A DNA stretch of 24,637 bases. It comes from Bacillota bacterium. GTDB lineage: Bacteria > Bacillota > Clostridia > Tissierellales > Peptoniphilaceae. Positions 1-6,282 of this stretch are shown piece by piece. Position 1 is the stretch's first letter. The number at the start of each line of letters is the position of its first letter. Where the stretch lies: contig JAEXBN010000029.1 in NCBI GenBank assembly GCA_023394045.1, positions 1 through 24,637 of the forward strand, read 5' to 3'. The notes beneath the pieces were generated by a model. It was not told the origin of the DNA. It saw nothing but the letters and a program-made list of their open reading frames with translations, and did not search any database. A program made the translations under genes and the position numbers.

Positions 1-1167
1 AGCCAGCGCCTCATCGATCACATCGATGGCCTTATCGGGCAAAAACCGATCCGTCAAATACCGATCGGTCAGTTCCGTCGCCGCGGCAATCGCTTCATCT
101 GAAATTTTGACATGATGAAACATTTCATAGCGCGGGCGAAGCCCCCGAATGATCTCTTCCGTGTCTTCTTTCGTCGGCTCCGCAACCATCACCGGCTGGA
201 AGCGGCGCTCCAAAGCGGCATCCTTTTCGATGCGCTTTCGGTATTCATCAATCGTCGTCGCTCCAATAATCTGAAGCTTACCTTTCGACAACGCCGGCTT
301 CAAAATATTGGACGCATCCAGCGACCCTTCGGAACTGCCAGCGCCGATGATCGTATGCAATTCATCAATAAAGACGATGACATCGTCGCGGGCGACCAGC
401 TCTTCAATCGTATCCGACAAACGCTGTTCAAAATCGCCGCGATACTTGGTTCCTGCAACCATCGTCGCCATATCGATCGAATAGACCACTTTTCCCATCA
501 TGATATCCGGAACATCGCCGGAAACGATCCGCTGCGCCAGTCCCTCTGCAATCGCCGTTTTGCCGACCCCCGGCTCTCCGATGAGCACCGGATTATTTTT
601 CGTGCGCCGAGAGAGGATCTGAATCACGCGGTTGATCTCCTTATCGCGGCCGATCACCGGATCAATGTTGCCCGCTTTCGCTTCCTCATTTAGATTCTTC
701 CCATACTCACTCAGGTTGCTCTCACCCTCGCCGTTTTGTCGCGTTTCGCGCAGCATGCTCACCAGATTCTGATAGATGGCTCGCTTATCCACGTCCGCAA
801 TCGTCAGCATGACCGATGCCAGCCCGGACTTATCGTTGAGCATTGCGAAAAGCACATAGTCAGCATAGACCTCCTGCTCGCCGTTTTGCATGGCAATCTG
901 GCGCCCTTGCTCCAAAATGCGGCGCACCGCAGAGGAGGTGTGTGTCGTCGGGGTCGGGCTGGAGCCCGGCTCATTATTGCTTAAAACGATCTTCCGGAGC
1001 GTATTGTAGTTCGCGCCGGCTTTAATGAGCGCCTGCGTTTCAATGCCCCCGGTCTTCATCATCGCCAGCAAAACATGCTCCGTATCAATCGTCGCGTGCC
1101 GGAAAGAGAAGCTTTCCGCCGCCGCTCCCTGAAGCAATTGTTGGACTGATGTGCGTTTATACTCCAT
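1..1167 (-). CDS. clpC: ClpC-type AAA+ Clp protease ATPase subunit (N-terminal 389 residues, cut by window edge)
   Basis: The protein is a HSP100 unfoldase that feeds substrates to the ClpP peptidase. Translating the minus strand from the ATG at 1165-1167 gives an open frame to base 1. Residues 1-145 form the two-repeat Clp N-domain. The first AAA+ module follows, with Walker A GEPGVGKT (197-204), Walker B VIVFIDE (263-269), the sensor-like GATT (302-305) and an arginine-finger-like ERRF (320-323). The middle domain, which would separate ClpC firmly from other Clp ATPases, and the second AAA+ module lie outside the window. The assignment to ClpC therefore rests on the N-domain and on the ctsR-mcsA operon. 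The start overlaps the mcsA end by 11 bases, with GAAAGGA about 9 bases upstream of the ATG, so translation is probably coupled. Control by CtsR through the operator upstream of ctsR is expected from the operon order. Confidence 0.96.
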   Translation of the reverse strand, partial: MEYKRTSVQQLLQGAAAESFSFRHATIDTEHVLLAMMKTGGIETQALIKAGANYNTLRKIVLSNNEPGSSPTPTTHTSSAVRRILEQGRQIAMQNGEQEVYADYVLFAMLNDKSGLASVMLTIADVDKRAIYQNLVSMLRETRQNGEGESNLSEYGKNLNEEAKAGNIDPVIGRDKEINRVIQILSRRTKNNPVLIGEPGVGKTAIAEGLAQRIVSGDVPDIMMGKVVYSIDMATMVAGTKYRGDFEQRLSDTIEELVARDDVIVFIDELHTIIGAGSSEGSLDASNILKPALSKGKLQIIGATTIDEYRKRIEKDAALERRFQPVMVAEPTKEDTEEIIRGLRPRYEMFHHVKISDEAIAAATELTDRYLTDRFLPDKAIDVIDEALA

Positions 1168-1786
1168 AAGGATCTTTCCTTTCTTCATTCAATTTAACCA
1201 GCGCATCGCAGGTCGCATTCAGCTCATCACGATACAGTGCACAGGTTTCATAATCCTCTTCCTGCAACGCAATCTGCATCTTCGCAACCAGTTCGCGCCG
1301 GCGCCGCTTCAAATCTCGTCTCTGCTGGGCAAAAGCACGGTCGCGGGCGCTGGCTGGCGGTTCATGATTTTCTTTCCGAGACTGGGAAACCAGCCCCCGA
1401 AACAGCTCCTCAAAGGGCGGAAAGGGTATCTCCCGTTCGGAGTCCAAACCCTCTTCTGCTCCCGCATCATCTTCCGCTTCCTGAGCCTCCGCCTGCTCTT
1501 CCATATCTTCCTCATCCGCGGCGCCCGGCTGATGTTCCATATCAAAGGTTGGATGAAAGGAGAATTCCATTCCCTGAAAGAACGGTCCTCCCGCATTCGC
1601 CTGCTCCAGCATGTTCCGGATCTGATCGGTCAACTGCTGTCCGCCGATCTCTTCCGGCAGCTGATCCATCATTTCCGACAGGCGCTCCTGATAACATGAA
1701 GCGCACATCCGCACCTTTTGTGCCTTTCCGTTGACAAAAATGACAATTTCAATATTTGCCTCATGATCACAAAAGTCGCATTTCAT
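1157..1786 (-). CDS. mcsA: McsA-like zinc-finger / UVR-domain protein
   Basis: In Bacillus, McsA is the zinc-binding activator of the protein-arginine kinase McsB and takes part in CtsR control and ClpC targeting. Here the 209-residue protein opens with two CxxC pairs (Cys3/Cys6 and Cys28/Cys31), as expected for the McsA zinc site. It ends with a UVR-type helical hairpin (about 170-205, with LQEEDYETCALYRDEL). Between them is a strongly acidic, Glu/Ala-rich linker (about 85-120) of low complexity. The gene lies 12 bases after ctsR and overlaps clpC by 11 bases, so it is the middle gene of a three-gene operon. No mcsB lies between it and clpC. The partner for its activator role is therefore not encoded at this locus, and the protein may instead act directly on ClpC or CtsR (inference). 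Confidence 0.88.
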   Translation of the reverse strand: MKCDFCDHEANIEIVIFVNGKAQKVRMCASCYQERLSEMMDQLPEEIGGQQLTDQIRNMLEQANAGGPFFQGMEFSFHPTFDMEHQPGAADEEDMEEQAEAQEAEDDAGAEEGLDSEREIPFPPFEELFRGLVSQSRKENHEPPASARDRAFAQQRRDLKRRRRELVAKMQIALQEEDYETCALYRDELNATCDALVKLNEERKDPYGV

Positions 1787-1798
1787 CGGGTGCTCCTT

Positions 1799-2260
1799 TC
1801 AACGCAACAACAATATCAGCATATTTCGCAAAATATCCGAGCGAACCCGGTTCCGTTCTTCCGGCGGAACCCCTGCCAATGCATGGTTATCCATCGCCAG
1901 AAGCATCAAACGATGTTCCCGTTCCGATAGCATTCCCCGCTCCAAAAAGACGTTCAAAATCCGTCTCGCTTTATCCAAGGTTAACTCTTCGTCGCCCGTC
2001 TCGGCAATCACCGCAGAGGCCAGCTCTTCCGGAGATCTTTCCAAGCGGATGATCCGGATATAGCCTGATCCGCCCCTTCGGGACTCTGTATAATACCCTT
2101 TATACGGGGTAAATCGGGTGGTCAGCACATAATTGATCTGTGAGGGAGCGCAATCGAAGCGCTGTGCCAGATCGTTCCGGCCAATCTCGACCACGCCATC
2201 ATCCCCCTCGTCGAAAAGTTCGAGAAGAAACCGCTCAATGCGATTGGTTAATCCCGCCAT
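1799..2260 (-). CDS. ctsR: CtsR transcriptional repressor of class III heat-shock genes
   Basis: CtsR is a dimeric winged-helix repressor that binds tandem heptamers upstream of clp genes and falls off on heat stress. The 153-residue product has the expected size. It shows an N-terminal helix-turn-helix (about 28-50, LAQRFDCAPSQINYVLTTRF) followed by the glycine-rich wing RRGGSGYIRI (61-70), the thermosensing loop of the family. The C-terminal helical part (about 92-150) fits the dimer and McsB/ClpC-facing domain. The ATG at 2258-2260 is preceded by GGGAGG seven bases upstream. A consensus CtsR operator at 2323-2339 indicates autoregulation. It is the first gene of ctsR-mcsA-clpC. Confidence 0.96.
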   Translation of the reverse strand: MAGLTNRIERFLLELFDEGDDGVVEIGRNDLAQRFDCAPSQINYVLTTRFTPYKGYYTESRRGGSGYIRIIRLERSPEELASAVIAETGDEELTLDKARRILNVFLERGMLSEREHRLMLLAMDNHALAGVPPEERNRVRSDILRNMLILLLR

Positions 2261-2322
2261 TTTCGCCTCCCATCTGTCTTCTCGTCATCGATACTCGTTC
2301 ATTAGATACCCAAAGCAGAGCT

Positions 2323-2339
2323 TTTGACCTACTTTGACT
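2323..2339 (-). promoter_or_regulatory. CtsR operator (tandem heptamer)
   Basis: On the minus strand the site reads AGTCAAA-GTA-GGTCAAA, two direct heptamers with a 3-base spacer, matching the known CtsR consensus RGTCAAANANRGTCAAA except at the middle of the spacer, which is free. It lies about 63 bases upstream of the ctsR start codon. I could not assign a convincing -35/-10 pair. A TATCTAAT stretch some 20 bases downstream is the best -10 candidate, which would put the operator over the -35 region. Confidence 0.92.
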
Positions 2340-2347
2340 ATTGGTGT

Positions 2348-2380
2348 AAAAAAAGAATCCATCCGTATGATGGACTCTTT
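2348..2380 (-). terminator. Rho-independent terminator after the HAD gene
   Basis: Arms 2352-2363 and 2369-2380 form a 12-pair stem with one G-U wobble in the minus-strand RNA and a 5-base loop. A run of seven U follows (2348-2354). It lies between the HAD phosphatase stop and the CtsR operator, so it isolates the heat-shock operon from the upstream group. Confidence 0.9.
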
Positions 2381-2416
2381 CACTTTAATCGATGAATCTT
2401 CAAATGTCAAGGAAGG

Positions 2417-3220
2417 TCAGACTTGAATGGAAAAGTACGTCTCCAAAAACTGTGCCAATCCCTCTTCCCGATGATCTCCAATCACTAGGTCTGCCATGGT
2501 CCGGATATCTTCCACTCCATTCGCCATCGCCACACCGACACCCGCTGCCGCGATCATTTCCCGATCGTTCATGCCGTCTCCCACGGCCATGACCGTTTCA
2601 TGCGAAAGCCCCAGCCAATCCGCCAGATGCAGCAGTGCCCGGCCTTTTCCGCTATCCTGATGCGTGAGTTCGCTGAAGAACGTTTCGTTCCTCTCCAGCC
2701 GGTACCGGTCAGCCAGCACCTGCGATTGCTCAAAGGCCTGTGTGACTGCATCCGTCTCACCCATCAGCGTGACCCGGGAGACGACGATATCTTCCGGTGC
2801 CTCCGCAATAGGGCGGATCTGAATCTTCAAGGTTCGCGCTTCCTTTCGCACGGCTGCGTTGGGCTCCGACTCCACGAGATATAAATCCCCCGGTGTCCCC
2901 AGCGCAACCTGCACGCCGGGAACCGTGATCTGTTCTCGGATCGTCCAAAAATCCTTCAGCGTCATCGTGTGCTGCTGAATCGGCTCCTCGCGCCCCAGCT
3001 GATGAATGATCGACCCCGTATTGGAGATCACAAAGTCCCCCTCGCAGAATCCGGACTGTTCCATCGCCTCCCGAAGCCCGCTGAACGGTCGCCCGGAATT
3101 GATCGCCAAATGGATCCCTGCGTTCCGCAACCGATCCAAGGCTCTCCGCGTCCGCGGCGTCACCTGTTTGTTCTCATCGAGAAGCGTCCCATCCAAATCC
3201 AGTGAAAGCAGTTGAATCAA
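2417..3220 (-). CDS. Cof-type HAD-superfamily phosphatase
   Basis: This is a type IIB (Cof/YidA-like) haloacid dehalogenase hydrolase, expected to dephosphorylate small sugar phosphates or cofactors; the substrate cannot be read from sequence. From the proposed start it is 267 residues, the usual length. Motif I is DLDGT with nucleophile Asp8 and Asp10, motif II is Ser42 in INSGRP, motif III is Lys192 in SGKGRA, and motif IV is GDGMND (214-219). The frame is open further upstream into the end of the EF-G-like gene. The family usually begins a few residues before motif I (M-I-x-L-x-x-LDLDGT), and a TTG at 3218-3220 fits this exactly. An in-frame ATG at 3245-3247 has no ribosome site. GGGAG lies only three bases before the TTG and inside a hairpin, so the start is uncertain. 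Confidence 0.88.
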   Translation of the reverse strand: MIQLLSLDLDGTLLDENKQVTPRTRRALDRLRNAGIHLAINSGRPFSGLREAMEQSGFCEGDFVISNTGSIIHQLGREEPIQQHTMTLKDFWTIREQITVPGVQVALGTPGDLYLVESEPNAAVRKEARTLKIQIRPIAEAPEDIVVSRVTLMGETDAVTQAFEQSQVLADRYRLERNETFFSELTHQDSGKGRALLHLADWLGLSHETVMAVGDGMNDREMIAAAGVGVAMANGVEDIRTMADLVIGDHREEGLAQFLETYFSIQV

Positions 3221-3249
3221 ATGCTCCCGTTGCGTGAACGGGAGCATTT
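3219..3249 (-). terminator. 13-bp perfect hairpin between the EF-G-like gene and the HAD gene (weak terminator or translational control element)
   Basis: Arms 3219-3231 and 3237-3249 are exact inverted repeats (AAATGCTCCCGTT and its complement) with a 5-base loop. It lies 23 bases after the EF-G-like stop codon on the minus strand, the usual place of a terminator. Only UUU ends the stem, then GAUUC, so termination would be inefficient. The 3' arm contains the only Shine-Dalgarno-like GGGAG for the HAD gene, and the last bases of the arm are part of the proposed TTG start. Confidence 0.6.
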
Positions 3250-3272
3250 GTGGTGTAAGAGATGTCGTCAAT

Positions 3273-5336
3273 TTATTCCTCACCTTGTTTCGACGCAGCG
3301 ATGACTTTTTCAGCAATTTCATTCGGAACCTGTTCATAGTTCTTGAAGGTGCTGGTGTAGAAGCCGCGTCCCTGAGTCATGCTGCGCAGTTCAATCGTAT
3401 ATTCCTGCACTTCGGCATAAGGAACTTCTGCATGCACGACCTGATTTCCGTCCTCATCCTGATCCATACCCAAAATGCGTCCGCGGCGTTTATTCATATC
3501 GCCCATGATATCGCCCAGATAGCTGTCCGGAATCGTGATGTCCAGCGCCATCACCGGCTCCAGAAGCACCGGATTGGCGGCTTCCACGCCCTTTTTGAAC
3601 GCAATCGATGCCGCAATCTTAAACGCCATTTCGTTGGAATCCACCGGATGATAAGAGCCATCGTAGAGCGTCGCCTTCAACCCGGTTACAGGATAACCCG
3701 CCAGCGGTCCCTTCGCCAGCGATTCTTCCAACCCCTTTTCGACAGCGGGGAAATAATTCTTCGGAACGGATCCGCCAAACACTTCTTCCGCAAATTCAAA
3801 CCCTTCCGGAATCGGTTCAAAACGAATGAACACGTCGCCAAACTGTCCCGCGCCGCCGGACTGCTTCTTATGGCGTCCCTGCACGTCGCTCTTTCCTCGA
3901 ATCGTTTCGCGATACGGAATGACCAGCGGGACACGATGGACGGAAACGCCGAATTTACTCTTCAGCTTGCTGATCATCGTCTGCAGGTGCATATTGCCCT
4001 GACCCTTCAGCAGCAGCTGCTTGGTCTCCTTATTCCGCTCGATGGCAAAACCCGGATCCTCTTCCACCAGCTTCGCCAGGGAAGGACTCAGCTTATCATC
4101 ATCGTTTTTACTGTCTGCCTGAATCGCAAAGGTCAGCGTCGGCGCAGGCACCCGCACCTTCTTAAAGGCGATGGCATCTGGCTTTGAAGCGATCGTATCG
4201 CCGGTGGATAGCTTATCCAGTTTCGAAAAGGCGCCAATATCTCCGGCAACAATCTCATCGGTATCCAAATGGGATTTTCCGCGTTCATAGAACATGCCTG
4301 CCGGCTTCAGCACTTCGCCCGTGCCCAGCTGGATCAGCTCCTGTCCCTTTTTCACCGTTCCGCTGACCACTTTAACCAGAGAAACCTTCCCTAGGAAGGG
4401 ATCCACGGTGGTTTTGAAGACTGCCGCACGCAGCGGCGCGGTGGGATCCATCGATACCGGATCGCCCTCCACGGGGCGGAATCCGGAATGAGCGCGTTCA
4501 TCATTCGGCGCCGGCATGTATTTTATCGCCGCATCCAGCAGCAGATCAAGTCCTGCCCCCGTCGTTGCGGATCCGGCAATCAAAGGAACCGCCGAACCGT
4601 CCAGCATCGCCTGCGTCATGCCTCGCGCGATTTCTTCCTCAGAGAACGACTCTCCCTCAAAGAACTTATTCATGAGCTCCTCGTCCGTCATGGCGATCAG
4701 CTCGACGATCTCATCATAAGCGGCGTCCACTTCCGCCTTCCGCAATTCAGGAATTTCAACTTCAACCGCCTTAAATCCATCATACTTGAATGCTTTTTTA
4801 TCGATGATGTCGATGATGCCTTCGAAGGAATCCCCCTGCCCCAGCGTCAAAGTCAGCGGAACCACTTTCTTCCCAAAACGCTGATGCAGTTCGGAAACCT
4901 GCACGTTGAAATCCACGTTGGGTTTGTCCATCTTATTCAGGAAGATGATGCGCGGAAGATGAATCTTTTCCGTATAGTTCCAATAAATTTCCGATCCCAC
5001 TTCAATCCCTGCCGATGCATCAATCACCATCAATGCGGCTTCTGCGGCACGCAGAGAAACCAAGACCTCGCCCATGAAATCAAAATATCCCGGAGCATCC
5101 AGCAAGTTCACTTTCACATTTTTCCACTCCACCGGCAGCACGCTCAGACCGATGGAGATTTTTCTTGCCTGTTCTTCCGGATCATAATCCGAAACCGTAT
5201 TTCCATCTTCCACTTTCCCCATCCGCTCAATCGCGCCAGTTAAATACAGCAGCGCCTCAGAAAGTGTCGTTTTGCCTGAACCGCTATGTCCAACAAAGGC
5301 AAGGTTCCGAATTTGTTCCGTCTTATATTTTTTCAT
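3273..5336 (-). CDS. EF-G-like translational GTPase (EF-G paralogue)
   Basis: The 687-residue product has the five-domain EF-G layout but belongs to the divergent EF-G-like group (Thermus EF-G-2 type), not the canonical translocase. G1 reads GHSGSGKT (16-23) in place of AHIDAGKT. The switch I element is QARKISI in place of ERGITI. G3 reads DAPGYFDF, with Tyr84 where EF-G has the catalytic His. NKMD (134-137) is G4. Domain IV has GRHKKQSGGAGQFGDV and the C-terminal domain has LEPVMALDITIPDSYLGDIMGDMNKRRG. Its role in vivo is not established for the family; ribosome binding and GTPase activity are reported for the Thermus member. The ATG at 5334-5336 has a strong AGGAGG site; a longer frame to 5447 is dismissed because it adds an unrelated Lys-rich leader. 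It follows the deoxyribosyltransferase gene by 67 bases. Confidence 0.92.
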   Translation of the reverse strand: MKKYKTEQIRNLAFVGHSGSGKTTLSEALLYLTGAIERMGKVEDGNTVSDYDPEEQARKISIGLSVLPVEWKNVKVNLLDAPGYFDFMGEVLVSLRAAEAALMVIDASAGIEVGSEIYWNYTEKIHLPRIIFLNKMDKPNVDFNVQVSELHQRFGKKVVPLTLTLGQGDSFEGIIDIIDKKAFKYDGFKAVEVEIPELRKAEVDAAYDEIVELIAMTDEELMNKFFEGESFSEEEIARGMTQAMLDGSAVPLIAGSATTGAGLDLLLDAAIKYMPAPNDERAHSGFRPVEGDPVSMDPTAPLRAAVFKTTVDPFLGKVSLVKVVSGTVKKGQELIQLGTGEVLKPAGMFYERGKSHLDTDEIVAGDIGAFSKLDKLSTGDTIASKPDAIAFKKVRVPAPTLTFAIQADSKNDDDKLSPSLAKLVEEDPGFAIERNKETKQLLLKGQGNMHLQTMISKLKSKFGVSVHRVPLVIPYRETIRGKSDVQGRHKKQSGGAGQFGDVFIRFEPIPEGFEFAEEVFGGSVPKNYFPAVEKGLEESLAKGPLAGYPVTGLKATLYDGSYHPVDSNEMAFKIAASIAFKKGVEAANPVLLEPVMALDITIPDSYLGDIMGDMNKRRGRILGMDQDEDGNQVVHAEVPYAEVQEYTIELRSMTQGRGFYTSTFKNYEQVPNEIAEKVIAASKQGEE

Positions 5337-5403
5337 TCCTTCCTCCTCATGGGTCTGTCCGAGCGTCACTGCTCCACAAAGATCCTCATTTTGCGTTCGC
5401 TTC

Positions 5404-5898
5404 TCATTTTTCTTTTTCGCTGGCTTGAAGATAGGATTCCAAGGCATCGACTAGCTCATGAGAAGATCCGACCAATGTTCCATTGGATTTAATCAATCCC
5501 ACCACATATAAATTCACATAGCTGAATTGCGACTCCCCGAGCCGATGGAGCGCATCCAACTTTTCCTGAACATCCGCGCCCTGCGTGCGAACATCCGAAT
5601 AGAGACCGATCACCGGGGTCTTTCGCGCATACGCGATCCCGATCTCCGCAGCAACACCGGCGTCGATGCTCAGTCCATCTAAGACCGCGATCATCAGATC
5701 GCACTCCTCAACCTTTTGTGTATCCACCGAGGCAATCATCACGCTGTCCGCATAGCGCGACTTGTCGTTGATGTCCTCTTGCTCCTGGGGCACATACAGA
5801 TCAATCGATTCCGACACTGCCCGTATCATACGTGCCAGTTGGGCATTAAAAAGCTGTTCTGCTTCACTGAACAGCGGCGCAGCCAGATAAATCTTCAC
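5404..5898 (-). CDS. Nucleoside 2-deoxyribosyltransferase
   Basis: This enzyme class swaps the base of 2'-deoxyribonucleosides or hydrolyses their N-glycosidic bond, in nucleoside salvage. The 164-residue product starts with the family hallmark MKIYLAAPLFSEAE. It carries the conserved CDLMIAVLDGLSIDAGVAAEIGIAYA segment, in which Asp79 and Glu85 correspond to the substrate-binding Asp and the nucleophilic Glu. The C-terminal tail beyond residue 155 is charged. The start is GTG (5896-5898) with GGAAGGAG upstream. An extended -10 promoter lies at 5929-5958. It is the first gene of a run leading into the EF-G-like GTPase. Nucleotide 5'-monophosphate glycosidases of the same fold (RCL/DNPH1-like) are the main alternative. 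Confidence 0.9.
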   Translation of the reverse strand: MKIYLAAPLFSEAEQLFNAQLARMIRAVSESIDLYVPQEQEDINDKSRYADSVMIASVDTQKVEECDLMIAVLDGLSIDAGVAAEIGIAYARKTPVIGLYSDVRTQGADVQEKLDALHRLGESQFSYVNLYVVGLIKSNGTLVGSSHELVDALESYLQASEKEK

Positions 5899-5928
5899 TC
5901 ACGTCTCTCCTTCCAATCGCTTTCCCAC

Positions 5929-5958
5929 ATTATAGCAAAGATAATCGCATCCGGTAAA
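5929..5958 (-). promoter_or_regulatory. Promoter of the deoxyribosyltransferase / EF-G-like operon
   Basis: Minus strand: -35 TTTACC (5953-5958), an 18-base spacer, and -10 TATAAT (5929-5934) preceded by TGC, an extended -10. The expected transcription start is roughly 25 bases upstream of the GTG start codon. Confidence 0.75.
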
Positions 5959-5983
5959 CCGCTTTCCACTCCAATATGATACA

Positions 5984-6015
5984 ATACGTCCCGGAGAGAG
6001 TTCCCCGGGACGTAT
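5984..6015. repeat. 11-bp perfect inverted repeat in the divergent region upstream of tRNA-Arg
   Basis: Arms 5984-5994 (ATACGTCCCGG) and 6005-6015 (its exact complement) flank a 10-base loop. Neither strand has a T-run after the stem, so it is not a standard terminator. It lies between the minus-strand promoter at 5929-5958 and the plus-strand tRNA-Arg, so it may be in the tRNA leader or serve as a protein-binding dyad. No convincing plus-strand promoter for the tRNA is visible here. Confidence 0.7.
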
Positions 6016-6050
6016 GGCGTTCTGAAACAAGAAAATTTTCATCTCCTTTT

Positions 6051-6124
6051 GCAGTATTAGCTCAGCTGGATAGAGCGTCCCCCTCCTAAGGGGAAGGCCG
6101 AGGGTTCGACTCCTTCATACTGCG
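6051..6124 (+). tRNA. tRNA-Arg (anticodon CCT)
   Basis: It folds into a full cloverleaf: acceptor GCAGTAT/ATACTGC, D-stem GCTC/GAGC, anticodon stem TCCCC/GGGGA around the loop CTCCTAA (anticodon CCT, reads AGG), and T-arm GAGGG-TTCGACT-CCTTC with one wobble. Discriminator G is at 6124; CCA is not encoded. A terminator follows at once. Confidence 0.97.
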
Positions 6125-6126
6125 TT

Positions 6127-6147
6127 GCCCGCTTTGGCGGGCTTTTT
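6127..6147 (+). terminator. Rho-independent terminator of tRNA-Arg
   Basis: GCCCGC-TTTG-GCGGGC followed by five T on the plus strand, starting three bases after the tRNA. A second, weaker dyad (CCGCAA at 6177-6182 with TTGCGG at 6205-6210) lies downstream in the convergent gap towards the carboxypeptidase gene. The remaining bases to 6246 hold nothing I recognise. Confidence 0.92.
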
Positions 6148-6246
6148 CTATTGCGTCTCCCGCACACGACCCAGCGCCGCAAGCCCCTCGGGAGGCCTTT
6201 TCGTTTGCGGCCGCCCGAAAGTTTTTGAACCGCGATGCTATTCTTT

Positions 6247-6282
6247 CTACAGCAAGCCCTACAGCAGCTCCTACAGCAAACC
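6247..6282 (-). repeat. Three tandem 12-bp units at the end of the carboxypeptidase gene
   Basis: Units 6247-6258, 6259-6270 and 6271-6282 all read CTACAGCA followed by four variable bases on the plus strand. On the minus strand each ends with TAG in the same frame (G-L-L-stop, E-L-L-stop, G-L-L-stop). The first unit forms the true C-terminus and stop codon of the gene, and the other two are non-coding copies. Confidence 0.85.

Noticed and set aside
3234..4187. Plus-strand open frame (317 codons) opposite the EF-G-like gene
   Set aside because: Antisense shadow without ribosome site or domain; EF-G-like motifs on the other strand are unambiguous.
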